From: Bacillota bacterium
GTDB taxonomy: Bacteria; Bacillota; Clostridia; Oscillospirales; Oscillospiraceae
NCBI GenBank assembly: GCA_023386265.1
Contig: JAEWKA010000007.1
Span: 124,001-188,000, forward strand
Direction of reading: 5' to 3'
DNA: 64,000 nucleotides
Shown here: one piece after another, positions 22,847 to 31,919 of the stretch
How positions within the stretch are numbered: position 1 is the first letter of the stretch
Layout: each line of letters starts with the position of its first letter
The notes under the pieces: model-generated
Seen by the model: only the letters and a program-made list of their open reading frames with translations
Told to the model about the DNA's origin: nothing
Databases searched by the model: none
Position numbers and translations under genes: made by a program

Positions 22847-22886
22847 GACCCCCAGTCAAGCGCGCTACCAACTGCGCCACACCCGG
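22811..22886 (-). tRNA. tRNA-Pro (anticodon GGG)
   Basis: A 76-base cloverleaf with encoded CCA. The acceptor pairs CCGGGTG with CACTCGG. The D arm reads GCGCAGTTGGTAGCGC, the anticodon arm CTTGA-CTGGGGG-TCAAG gives GGG, and the T loop is TTCAAGT. Its 3' 36 bases are the att core repeated at 11973-12008. Confidence 0.95.
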
Positions 22887-23025
22887 ATATGGGGTACGCC
22901 ATTCACGGCGCTTAATTATGTTACCACAACTGTGTTGTCAATGCAAGAAAAAATTTATTAAAACAGCAAAAATATTCACTTTTTGAGCACAAATTGACCT
23001 CTGAAAACTGAAGCTTGAATACAGA

Positions 23026-23063
23026 GGGGGCATCCGCTGACTTAGCAGCTGATGCCCCCTTTG
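23026..23063 (-). terminator. Terminator of the beta-propeller gene
   Basis: Stem GGGGGCATC/GATGCCCCC with a 16-base loop, 35 bases after the stop codon. Confidence 0.75.
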
Positions 23064-23098
23064 TAATTAATATCAATAATACTAAATTGCACCGACTG

Positions 23099-24862
23099 TT
23101 ATGTAAGGTTCACGCCCCAGATGAGCTCGCTTCTAGTGCCGACTACTATTGTATTGTTATAAACCGCAGGCGAAGCCTCGACGTTGCCGCCGACGTCCAG
23201 AGAATCGAGCACATCGCCGGTAAGTCCGTCCAAAAGGTACATATATCCGCCGGCAGTGCAGTAGACAATATACCCGTTGCCATCCTTGTCATACACGGCA
23301 ACAGGGCTGCTCCAGCTATAAATCAGAGTTTCTTTTTCCCATACAACTTCACCTGTTTGCTTATTAAGAGCAACAAGCTTTCCGGTACCGGCACTGGGAG
23401 TCCGCGCGACAGGCACAAATATGAGGTCGGAGAGCTTGTTTTTGCCGATTGCGAGAGTGCCCTGTGTTCCTCCCGAAACGCCGTCCTCAGTGAAACAGGT
23501 GTAGTCCTTCTGCCAAACAATCGCGCCTGTTTCGGCATCGATTTTCCAAATCGGTATGGTAGCGGTGCCACTCATCGGGGCCCGCCAGCCACCGTGGAAA
23601 GAGGTGCTTGTATAAACATAGGCGTGACCATTCTCAAGTTCGAGTACCGGCGTGCAGTTTGTATCGTCCAGCACGTTCTGTACCCAGTCGAGCGTGAGCA
23701 TATTCAGATCAAGGCACATGAGGTTGCCGCCGTTATCTGACATGATTATGTGACCGCGCCAGATTATTGCGCTGTCCTCCATGCCGAGCCAGTAGGTGTT
23801 CTTAGTTGTACGAGTGCCGTTATATCTCCATTTAACTATTTCGCTGGGACTTATGGAGAGCGCTCCGGCCTTTTCGTCGTAGTTCGTGTTGAGCTTCATT
23901 ATGTAGAGGATGCCGCTTTCACCGGGGTATATAAGTCTGTCAGTTTCGGCGTCAACAAGAGCGCTACCGTCAAAGAACGAGAGTGATCCGCGCAGGGAGA
24001 AGGTATCATTAGCTCCGAATTCGTACATAACGGAACAGTCAAGCAGGTTAATAATGAAAGCGTGCGAGGTGCCGTTCGCGCTGTTGTAGCCGGCACCAAG
24101 ATACATGATTGGATAGCCTCTCGGGTCGAGCGCGCCCGCGCCCTTGAATGTGTAGCCAAGGAAGAGATTATCTCGCGTTTTCTGACCCGAGGTAAGATCG
24201 AGAAAATAGACGTTACCGTCCATCGTAGCGTAAATGACCTCTGTCAGCGTGTCAGCGTTTTTCGCCCAGTCGTACATATTCATGTGCGCTCGGACGTCCT
24301 TCGGCCAGGTCATCATAAGCGGCTGCCCGACCCATCCGCTGCCCGTCCAGACTGTCCCGTTTGGCGACTGCAGAGACCCTTCCTGGACTGTCCAGTGGTT
24401 GTTGGAAAATTTCTTATTCACGATATCCGCGATTCCGTATGAGCCGCTGTTACGGAAGTTGTTTCCGCGGAAGGTCACAATGCCCTCGACAGACGTATAA
24501 TCCTCGGGAAGACTGAAATCTATTTTGTCTTTGAAACTATAAGAATCGACGATTTGCCCGTCGACCATTATACCTGTCTCAGATATAAGCAGTTCGGGCT
24601 TTGTTGAGTCTATCGCCGTAGGATTAAAATCAGGCAAGGAGGAAGTTTCTGTCTCCTGCGGAGTCGGTGTCGCGGGTTTAATCGAAGCGACCGGTGACTC
24701 AGCAACAGGATTAAATACTTCCGTAGCGCTTCTAGGGTCAACTTGGGCGTTTTTTACGACCACTAAGACCAAAACGCAAAGCAGAGCCATAAAAATGAAA
24801 AACCCGGCGGTTGATGTACGCTGTTTCCCACGACTGTGTTGTTTTCGCTTGTTATTTGGCAT
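23099..24862 (-). CDS. Membrane-anchored PQQ-like beta-propeller protein
   Basis: A 587-aa exported protein. A basic N-terminus, one membrane segment (about 20-40: G-F-F-I-F-M-A-L-L-C-V-L-V-L-V-V-V) and a Pro/Thr-rich linker are followed by a propeller of PQQ-type blades (about 130-585). Repeated motifs are of the kind D-A-E-T-G-A-I-V-W-Q and N-K-Q-T-G-E-V-V-W-E, then L-D-G-L-T-G-D-V-L-D. No residues for binding the quinone or metal of dehydrogenases are evident, so it is probably a surface scaffold or sensor rather than an enzyme. It lies at the end of a minus-strand envelope group with a lipoprotein and an SGNH hydrolase. Confidence 0.85.
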   Translation of the reverse strand: MPNNKRKQHSRGKQRTSTAGFFIFMALLCVLVLVVVKNAQVDPRSATEVFNPVAESPVASIKPATPTPQETETSSLPDFNPTAIDSTKPELLISETGIMVDGQIVDSYSFKDKIDFSLPEDYTSVEGIVTFRGNNFRNSGSYGIADIVNKKFSNNHWTVQEGSLQSPNGTVWTGSGWVGQPLMMTWPKDVRAHMNMYDWAKNADTLTEVIYATMDGNVYFLDLTSGQKTRDNLFLGYTFKGAGALDPRGYPIMYLGAGYNSANGTSHAFIINLLDCSVMYEFGANDTFSLRGSLSFFDGSALVDAETDRLIYPGESGILYIMKLNTNYDEKAGALSISPSEIVKWRYNGTRTTKNTYWLGMEDSAIIWRGHIIMSDNGGNLMCLDLNMLTLDWVQNVLDDTNCTPVLELENGHAYVYTSTSFHGGWRAPMSGTATIPIWKIDAETGAIVWQKDYTCFTEDGVSGGTQGTLAIGKNKLSDLIFVPVARTPSAGTGKLVALNKQTGEVVWEKETLIYSWSSPVAVYDKDGNGYIVYCTAGGYMYLLDGLTGDVLDSLDVGGNVEASPAVYNNTIVVGTRSELIWGVNLT

Positions 24863-24942
24863 GAATTACCCACCTACTTAGCAAAATTGGGGGACATGGC
24901 GCCATTATATCAGAAATGTAGGAAAATACAAGTAATTATGGA

Positions 24943-25428
24943 TCAGGCCGTCAGGGCTTTTTCAAAGGCGTCAAAAGCGGTGTGCTTATCCTCGTCTGAA
25001 AGAATTGCATACATGACATAGTTTCCCAAAATCATAATCTCCGAGCTGTCGAGCTTCGGGCGCTCCTCGGGCATGTACTCAACCATCCAGGTATCCTTGC
25101 GCATCTGAATATAATCATTTACGGCCTTTGTTACCGTTACAAGCTGGGAGGCGTCCTTTGCCTTGAAAATTCCGAATTCGTCAATATTAACTCCTTTGGA
25201 ATTTATCTTGACATCATAGCTGTCGTAATCGGAGACGTCCATTTTCATGGAGCCGGCGATATAGTCCGCATCAACCGAAACCAAAGAGTCATCGTTCAAA
25301 ACAGAGGCAACGGCCGCTGAAACATCCGTCACCACAGCATCATTTTTGACCACTGCAGTTTTCCCGCAGCCGGCAAAAAGTGAGAATATGAGTAGAACTG
25401 AGATAAGCGCTAGGTGTTTCATTTTCAT
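24943..25428 (-). CDS. DUF4358-type lipoprotein
   Basis: A 161-aa lipoprotein with a basic start, a hydrophobic helix and the lipobox L-F-A-G-C at about residue 22. The mature part (A-D-Y-I-A-G-S-M-K-M-D-V-S-D-Y-D-S-Y...F-G-I-F-K-A) resembles DUF4358, a family found in Firmicutes beside SGNH and O-acyltransferase genes. ATG at 25428 is chosen; a TTG at 25434 is also possible. It lies 42 bases downstream of the SGNH hydrolase gene, probably one operon. Confidence 0.78.
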   Translation of the reverse strand: MKMKHLALISVLLIFSLFAGCGKTAVVKNDAVVTDVSAAVASVLNDDSLVSVDADYIAGSMKMDVSDYDSYDVKINSKGVNIDEFGIFKAKDASQLVTVTKAVNDYIQMRKDTWMVEYMPEERPKLDSSEIMILGNYVMYAILSDEDKHTAFDAFEKALTA

Positions 25429-25470
25429 TTTCAATTTACCATTCCTTTTTAAGTCAGTTGCTCCTCGGGC

Positions 25471-26310
25471 CTACTGATAGCCGTGAGTACGGAGATAATT
25501 TATAACTAGATTAAAGCCGTCTGTATTAAGGTGGAGCCCGTCGCCATTTCCGTAGTTGTCCGGAAGAGCGCCGTTCGCATCTTTGAGCACGCTTTCGCTG
25601 TCCATATACTTAACGCCCAGCGAATTTGCCACTCGCTCAACCCATATGTTCGCTGTGGCAATCTTTTCATTCGTTATACCGTTATCCTTCTCAGAGTAGC
25701 TTGCGGATACCGGATAAATCGAATTTAGGATTATCTTGGTGTTGGGGCTTGCTTCCTTAATTGCCTGCACGAGCTTTGTATATTCAGTAATGAAGTACTC
25801 CTCATCCATGAAGGACACGCCGTTTACGCCCAAGGTTATGAGCATATATTCGGGTTGCTTTTTAGTGACTGCGTCTTTAATGGACAACTCGCTCTCGTCA
25901 TCAGGGTAAACAATAGTTGCAGTGCTCCAGAGTGAAAGCGTGAGCGTTCCGCTCGCGGGCGTCCAAACCTGACTGTCGTTAACGACATCGTAATAGCCGA
26001 GTCCGTAGGTTGTGCTGTCTCCCAAAAAGATGAATTTATCGACATATTCCTGACCCATGTCCGATGTCTCCGCCAGGGCTGTCTCCGTGCTTCCGGATGT
26101 CGGCGATGTCGCAGGAGCGGTAGAGCCTTCCGGACTTGCAGAGGGCGAAGCTTCAGCGTTGGGCGACGCTGACGGAGAAGCCGACGGTGATGCGGCCGGG
26201 GTGCCCTTTGCGCAGGACGCAAAGCCGAGGACAAAAAGCGCGACAAGCATACATATTATGATGGACGCAGACCAGAAGAAGTAAACGCCATCTTGTTTTT
26301 TCTTACTCAT
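25471..26310 (-). CDS. Secreted SGNH/GDSL-family hydrolase
   Basis: A 279-aa esterase-like enzyme. An N-terminal membrane segment (about 10-32) is followed by a long Ser/Ala/Pro linker (about 38-85) that would span the wall. The catalytic domain has block I F-L-G-D-S-T-T-Y-G (nucleophile Ser), a block III-like L-I-T-L-G-V-N-G, and block V D-G-L-H-L-N-T-D-G with the catalytic Asp-x-x-His. It probably acts on acyl or acetyl groups of envelope polymers. GGAGG precedes the ATG. Confidence 0.85.
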   Translation of the reverse strand: MSKKKQDGVYFFWSASIIICMLVALFVLGFASCAKGTPAASPSASPSASPNAEASPSASPEGSTAPATSPTSGSTETALAETSDMGQEYVDKFIFLGDSTTYGLGYYDVVNDSQVWTPASGTLTLSLWSTATIVYPDDESELSIKDAVTKKQPEYMLITLGVNGVSFMDEEYFITEYTKLVQAIKEASPNTKIILNSIYPVSASYSEKDNGITNEKIATANIWVERVANSLGVKYMDSESVLKDANGALPDNYGNGDGLHLNTDGFNLVINYLRTHGYQ

Positions 26311-26460
26311 ATGGACCTCCGTTGTTAAGGAAAAAATTAGTTGTGCTATTATAAATAATTCTTCGCAGTTATACAGATTCTCAAAAATGGACTTCTTGTA
26401 ATTTTATCACCGGATTCATATAGTGTCAATCATTTGCAGTCGGGAATGAAAGCCTGACGC

Positions 26461-26505
26461 GTAATATACAAGGCCGGAAGCTCCGCTTCCGGCCTTGTAT
26501 ATTAC
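26461..26505 (-). terminator. Terminator of the EF-G-like gene
   Basis: A perfect 21-bp stem with the three-base loop TCC, 10 bases after the stop codon. It is probably bidirectional. Confidence 0.8.
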
Positions 26506-26514
26506 TTATTAATC

Positions 26515-28554
26515 TTAGTCTTCTTCGCCGGAGGCAAGAGCCTTGGCTTCTTCGATGATCTTCTGCTGAATCATTGCAGGGGTTTCCTCGTAGCGGACGA
26601 ATTCGAAGGAGAAACTACCGCGTCCCTGTGTCATGGAGCGAAGATCAATCGCGTAGCCGCCCATTTCCGCCATCGGAACTTCGGCTTCGACAACCTGCAT
26701 GCCGTCGTGAGCGCTCATGCCCATCGGGCTTCCGCGGCGCTTGGAGAGGTCGGACATTATATCGCCCATATAAGTGTCGGGAATCGAGACCTTGAGGTAG
26801 CCGATAGGCTCAAGGATGACGGGGCTTGCCATGGGAAGACCAGCCTTGTAAGCGAGACTTGCAGCCGTTTTGAACGCCATTTCCGAGGAATCGACGGGGT
26901 GATACGAACCGTCGACAAGCGTTGCCTTCAGGAAAACTACGGGGTATCCTGCCAGAACGCCTCTGCCGATGCTCTCGCGCAGACCCTTTTCAACTGCGGG
27001 GAAGAAGTTCTTCGGAACGCTTCCCCCGAAGACGTTTTCAGCAAAGATGAGGTCTTCGGTTTCGGTCTGGGGCTCAAACTCGATCCAGACGTCACCGAAC
27101 TGACCGTGTCCACCGGACTGCTTCTTGTGTCGGCCCTGAACCTTGACCTTGCCGCGAACCTTCTCGCGGTAGGGCACGCGTGCCTGAGCCAGCTCGACCT
27201 CGACTCCGAATTTGTTCTTGAGCTTGGAGCAGAGAACGTCGAGATGTATATCGCCTGCGCCAGAAACGACCATCTGGTGCGTTTCTGAATTGTTTACGAT
27301 TTTGAAAGTAAGGTCTTCCTCGGAGAGACGGGTAAGTCCGGCTGCAATCTTATCTTCCTGTCCCTTGGTCTTGGGATAAATAGCCATAGCATAGCAGGGA
27401 GGAGTATAGACGACACCGGGGAGAGCGGTTTTTAGAGAAGCATTGCATAGCGTGTCGCCCGTTTTTGAATCAGACAGCTTGGAGACTGCGCCGAGATCTC
27501 CGCAGGCAATCTCGTTTACCTCAATATTCTTTTTGCCCTGCATCGTATATATGTGACCAATTTTTTCGCTCGTGCCCGTGCGAGGATTAACTAGGGTCAT
27601 TTCGTTTGTAATCTTGCCGGAAACGACCTTAAAAAGGCTAAACTTGCCGTATTGGTCTGAAACCGTTTTATAGATGATTGCAGCGGAGGGACCTGACTCA
27701 TTGACGAGCTCGCCTCCCTCCTGAGGATACGGGAAGTAGTTTACGATAGCATCCAGAAGCAGGGAAATACCAAGCGAGGTAAATGCGCTGCCGCAGAAAA
27801 CGGGGCAGATGGTGCAGTCACGCAGACCCTCACCAAAGGCTTTGCTCATTTCTTCGGGTGTGAAATCCTCACCTCCGAAGTACTTGTCCATAAGCTCCTC
27901 GCTAGTTTCGGCAACGCCTTCCGCCAGCGTATTATAGAGCTTTCCAAGCTCAGCTTTCATGCTTTCAGGCACGGGAATCTCAGTGCGCTTACCCTTTGCG
28001 TCAAAGGTGTAGGCCTTTTTTGTGGAAACATCGATAAGACCCGTAATCTTCTCGCCTTCGGTAATGGGGGCAATCATCGGGCATACCGATACTCCAAACT
28101 TATCACGCAGGGAAGCGAAGGCTTTTGCATAATTGGCATTTTCCTCATCGGTTTTGGAAATAAAAATCGCGCGGGGCTTTTTAGCATCTGAAAGCATTTT
28201 CCATGCCTTTTCGGCGCCGACGTTCAGTCCGTCCTTAGCAGAGCAGACGACGATGCCGGCATCCGCAACGCGGAGAGCCTGAGCCACTTCACCTGCAAAA
28301 TCGAAATAGCCCGGGGTGTCGATTATATTTATTTTAACGCCGTTATACTCGCAGAAAAGTGCGGAATCGGCAATACTGATCTTGCGGCGGATTTCCTCCG
28401 AGTCAAAGTCGGAAACCGTCGTGCCTTCAGAGACCTTTCCGAGCCTGTCTGTCATGCCGGTCATAAAAAGGATGCTCTCGGCCAAGCTCGTTTTTCCGTT
28501 TCCTCCGTGACCCATTAGGCAGATGTTCCGAATATTCTTTATTGCATAGCTCAT
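26515..28554 (-). CDS. Elongation factor G-like GTPase (paralogue)
   Basis: A 679-aa translational GTPase with the EF-G domain order. The G domain has G-H-G-G-N-G-K-T (15-22) and D-T-P-G-Y-F-D-F; the base-recognition motif is S-K-T-D instead of N-K-x-D. Domains II to V follow, with K-V-R-G-K-V-K-V-Q-G-R-H-K-K-Q-S-G-G-H-G-Q-F-G in domain IV. It is close to the divergent EF-G paralogue group of Clostridia rather than to FusA, which normally sits with rpsL-rpsG-tuf. Its exact function is unclear; a ribosome-associated role under special conditions is likely. It is monocistronic here, with its own terminator. Confidence 0.9.
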   Translation of the reverse strand: MSYAIKNIRNICLMGHGGNGKTSLAESILFMTGMTDRLGKVSEGTTVSDFDSEEIRRKISIADSALFCEYNGVKINIIDTPGYFDFAGEVAQALRVADAGIVVCSAKDGLNVGAEKAWKMLSDAKKPRAIFISKTDEENANYAKAFASLRDKFGVSVCPMIAPITEGEKITGLIDVSTKKAYTFDAKGKRTEIPVPESMKAELGKLYNTLAEGVAETSEELMDKYFGGEDFTPEEMSKAFGEGLRDCTICPVFCGSAFTSLGISLLLDAIVNYFPYPQEGGELVNESGPSAAIIYKTVSDQYGKFSLFKVVSGKITNEMTLVNPRTGTSEKIGHIYTMQGKKNIEVNEIACGDLGAVSKLSDSKTGDTLCNASLKTALPGVVYTPPCYAMAIYPKTKGQEDKIAAGLTRLSEEDLTFKIVNNSETHQMVVSGAGDIHLDVLCSKLKNKFGVEVELAQARVPYREKVRGKVKVQGRHKKQSGGHGQFGDVWIEFEPQTETEDLIFAENVFGGSVPKNFFPAVEKGLRESIGRGVLAGYPVVFLKATLVDGSYHPVDSSEMAFKTAASLAYKAGLPMASPVILEPIGYLKVSIPDTYMGDIMSDLSKRRGSPMGMSAHDGMQVVEAEVPMAEMGGYAIDLRSMTQGRGSFSFEFVRYEETPAMIQQKIIEEAKALASGEED

Positions 28555-28710
28555 GTGGGGGTTTCTCCTTACTTGTTATATTTAACCTGACTCGGTCAAA
28601 ATTCATACGCTAAGATTATACACGGCAGAAATAGCATTTGCAACAATATTTTTGCGCCATAAGCGGGAATATTCATCATTATTGTTGTATCGGCAGGAAA
28701 ATGGAGATAA

Positions 28711-28752
28711 AAGAAACCCTGCTCTCCGCAAAGACGAGAGCAGGGTTTCTTT
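28711..28752 (-). terminator. Terminator of the P-type ATPase-like gene
   Basis: A perfect 16-bp stem (AAGAAACCCTGCTCTC and its complement) ends in TTTT, ten bases after the stop codon. Confidence 0.8.
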
Positions 28753-28762
28753 TGATGTGTTT

Positions 28763-31019
28763 TTATCTTCTCAGCCCATACGAAATAACGAGAACAGGCA
28801 CAAGCCAGAGCAACATAAACGTAATGGCGTTCCCGACGCTCGCCGAGGAATAGCTCCCCGACCAGCACATTGAAAGCATGAAGAGCATACCCAGAAAAGC
28901 TCCAAGTATTGACAGCACAGCACAGAGCAGGAGCCCGTTATAAAGCGATTTACCGCGCTTTACAAGCCCAGCAACAGAATTGAGCCCGCCGCGCGAGAAC
29001 ATCGCAACGACGCTGCCAGTATCCTCAGTTTCTGGGGAGGAAATGCTGTATCGGTCCGCAAAAGAAGGGAAGTCGTAGCTTTCCTTCGGCAGACGGAACT
29101 TTTGCTTGATGAACATGGGCGTGATGTTGAAGTCTCTTATGGCAAAGACAGGTTCGATTCTTCCGCGAAGGAGCGTGACAAGTCCTTTCTGGACGGAAGA
29201 GACAGGAACATAGCTTACTTCGAAAACTCCCGCGAGGGTATCGTTAATTGCGGTGAAGACGGCACTCAATGAGCCTGAGCCCTTTTGAACTCTGATGCCC
29301 ATGAGCTGCATGAAGCTAGAGGAGCCCACATAAACCTGATCACCGTTAATTCTTGCAATCACTCCGCCTCCCTCATGACAGGCAAAATCCTCGACCTTCT
29401 GCATGGAGTAGCCGTTCTTTTTCATCAGCTCCGTAAACGCGGAGGAAATGCCCATTCCCGCCGCCGCTATCATGCTGGAGGTGAAAGAGATGACCTTGTC
29501 GGGATAGAAGCCTTCCATTACCGTGATGTTAGCGATTGAAAGCGTCCTCTCCGGAAAAATATCCTTGTCCTTAATGACGACCTGGCCAAGCCTGCCCAAA
29601 TCCGCGCAGCCCGCATAGCCCGCAATCGCGACTCCGCTTCTCGCAAGACGTTTCGTGATGACGTAATACGGGAAAGCAAAGCCGAACACGGCGGAAAAGG
29701 ATGCACAAACTGTCAGTCCGGCGGACAGGGTGTGGATGAGATTGTCATTTTGTTTGCTTCCAAAGAAGCAAAAAAGACTGAGAACAATCGCGAATATGAT
29801 GAACAGCGGAGCAAAGAGCGAGAAAGTGTTTTCAAAGATATCCGCTTCCTCGCTTTTTCGTACGAAGCCGGTAACCGGGCGCTGGGTTTTCGAGAGTACA
29901 CGCCCAAGTTCCTCACCGCCGTCTTCCGAGAGAATGACAAAGGGCGCCTTCGGAATCGAAGCCGTGCGGAAGCTGATGGCAAAGCCCTTGCATTCAAGGT
30001 AGGAGCCCCAGAGTGCGAAGGTCAGAGATAGGGAAGATACCGCGCAAAAGGGAAGTCCGTCGTCAGTATTTTTCGTAATAAGTATGTATACAGCGTCAAT
30101 GATTGACACAAGGCAGGAGACGGCTATCAGAGATTCGGGACCGGAGGCTTTTTTGAAAAGAGACATAAGTCCGTTCGTGAAGATATCGAGTCCTATCAGC
30201 ATGACGATGAGCTCGAGAATAAGGCAAACCAAGGTTCGAACAAGCGCGCTGTCACCCAAAAGCCCCATTGCCGGCAGCCCATAGCTTAGCCAAATGAGGA
30301 CAAGACTGAGAAAGGATGCGAAAAAGCAGCGGAGTCTCATAGATAGAGCCTGATCCATGTATAGCTTAGCGGCTTTTTCGGGACTCATCTCGGGAATTTG
30401 TTGTTTTGCCTCTTTTTCAGCGCGTGCTTTTTCCGCCCTGCGCTTTTCCTCACGCTTCGAGGACGAAGCGGCGGCAAGCCCAATTAGAGGCGAAAGAATC
30501 TTTTCTCTGAAACCCGATTCTCGTTCGTATTCGTCATTTGTTTCAGGTTCCCTATCATAGTCTCCCAAAGGCGCATATTTCGTGCTGTTTTTCTCGACGT
30601 CGGCTGACTCGCTCCAGATCGGAACGTCCTCATTCGCAGACTGTCTTTTAAACACCATCGTGTCGTCCGGATTGGTAGGAACACGTCTTACTCGCCTGCC
30701 TTCGGAGGGAGAGAGAACATCTTCGTCAAATAACGGGGTATCTTCTAAACGCTTACTCTGCGAAAAGACCGTGTCGCCGTCCGCCATTTCGGAAGCATCT
30801 ACAAAATAAACGTCAGACGAAGGGTCAACGCTGCTGAAATTTGTCTCAGCTATAGCCTGACCCTCATTTTCCATGGCGATAGGGTGCGACCTTGCGAACA
30901 CATCTCCGCGCGAAGCTTCCTCGACCCGTTCCGCTGCCTTGAAATCCGCAAGGATGGAGTCGATGGAAAGAGCCTCTAAGTCGTCCGTATTCATGTTATT
31001 TTCGTTGTTATTATCCATA
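28763..31019 (-). CDS. P-type ATPase-like membrane protein lacking the DKTGT motif
   Basis: A 752-aa protein. The first 210 residues are acidic, hydrophilic and low in complexity, then charged Lys/Glu-Ala. Several membrane helices follow (about 240-360 and 415-465). The next part follows the plan of P1B ATPases: R-S-G-V-A-I-A-G-Y-A-G-C-A-D-L-G-R-L-G-Q-V-V. The phosphorylation site is I-K-D-K-D-I-F-P (about 482) instead of F-D-K-T-G-T-L-T. G-V-I-A-R-I-N-G-D-Q-V-Y-V-G-S matches the nucleotide domain, and two helices end the protein. With the catalytic loop altered it is probably a pseudo-ATPase. The start is ATG at 31019, after an AGGTG site. Confidence 0.72.
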
Positions 31020-31105
31020 TCGCACCTGACAGATGGCTTCCGCACAAAACAGCAAAGGCTGCCGGCGGTTGTCAAATTTATGGCGGCAAAGCCGCAAGAT
31101 GAGTA

Positions 31106-31858
31106 TTATGAGTCGCGCTGACGGAGAACCTCGTAAATGAGGACGGCTGCTGCCGCGCTCGCGTTCAGAGAGGAGACTTTGCCTTTCATAGGTATGCTGA
31201 CGAGAAAATCACAATTTTCTCGAATGAGTCTGCCGATTCCTTCGCCCTCGGAGCCAATGACAATACAAATGGGACCCTTTAAATCGGTCTTCCAAAGAGC
31301 GCTTTCACCCTCTGCCGCCGTACCGTAAACCCAGACGCCAGCGTCCTTCAGCTCTTTAATTGCGGCAGTGAGGTTCGCGACCCTGGCGACGGCCATATGC
31401 TCTGCCGCACCAGCGCTGGTTTTGTCCACAATTGAGGTGAGCCCGGCACTTCGGCGCTTGGGTATGATGATGCCGTGAACTCCGGCTGCCTCGCTCGTTC
31501 TGATGACTGCGCCGAGATTATGCGGGTCGCTCAGCTCATCGCACACGACGACGAACGGAGCCTCACCCTTTTCCGCCGCAATTGCGAGGATGTCCGTAAC
31601 GGTGCAGTATTCGCGTACTGCGGCAAGGGCGATGACGCCCTGATGCGCGTGGGTCTGACTCATCGAGTCAAGCTTGCGCCTGTCCGCGTCAACGACGACA
31701 ACACCGGCGTCCCGAGCCTTTGAGGCTATGTGACCGAGAGTTTTGTCGGTTTCACCTTTTTGTATAAATACTTTGTCTATGGTGCGTCCCGCGCGAAGCG
31801 CCTCGATGACGGCGTTGCGCCCCTCGATAATATCCTCGCGGTCGTTTTCAAAATCCAT
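31106..31858 (-). CDS. rlmB: 23S rRNA (guanosine-2'-O)-methyltransferase RlmB
   Basis: A 250-aa SPOUT-class RNA methylase of the TrmH family, which modifies a G in 23S rRNA with S-adenosylmethionine. It has the N-terminal substrate-binding domain (I-I-E-G-R-N-A-V-I-E-A-L). The knotted catalytic domain follows: D-P-H-N-L-G-A-V-I-R-T-S-E-A-A-G-V-H-G-I-I-I-P, I-V-I-G-S-E-G-E-G-I, then S-L-N-A-S-A-A-A-A-V-L-I-Y-E. The lengths are standard. It is 61 bases downstream of metK, which makes its methyl donor, and may share its transcript. Confidence 0.93.
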   Translation of the reverse strand: MDFENDREDIIEGRNAVIEALRAGRTIDKVFIQKGETDKTLGHIASKARDAGVVVVDADRRKLDSMSQTHAHQGVIALAAVREYCTVTDILAIAAEKGEAPFVVVCDELSDPHNLGAVIRTSEAAGVHGIIIPKRRSAGLTSIVDKTSAGAAEHMAVARVANLTAAIKELKDAGVWVYGTAAEGESALWKTDLKGPICIVIGSEGEGIGRLIRENCDFLVSIPMKGKVSSLNASAAAAVLIYEVLRQRDS

Positions 31859-31919
31859 TGAATGTCTCCAAATTTTGTTTATTACGCAACAAGTTCGAGT
31901 CTTGTGTCGTCTATGAAAC

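Noticed and set aside
22674..22880. 68-codon frame on the minus strand through the tRNA-Pro gene
   Set aside because: It is a translation of the tRNA itself; no ribosome site and no independent support.
23015..23740. 241-codon plus-strand frame opposite the beta-propeller gene
   Set aside because: Mirror frame of a clear coding gene; it begins inside the terminator and has no family features.
23099..24862. PQQ-dependent alcohol dehydrogenase
   Set aside because: Propeller repeats are present, but the calcium and quinone ligands and the adjacent disulfide of true quinoproteins were not found.
26707..27288. 193-codon plus-strand frame opposite the EF-G-like gene
   Set aside because: Shadow of a strongly conserved GTPase gene on the other strand.
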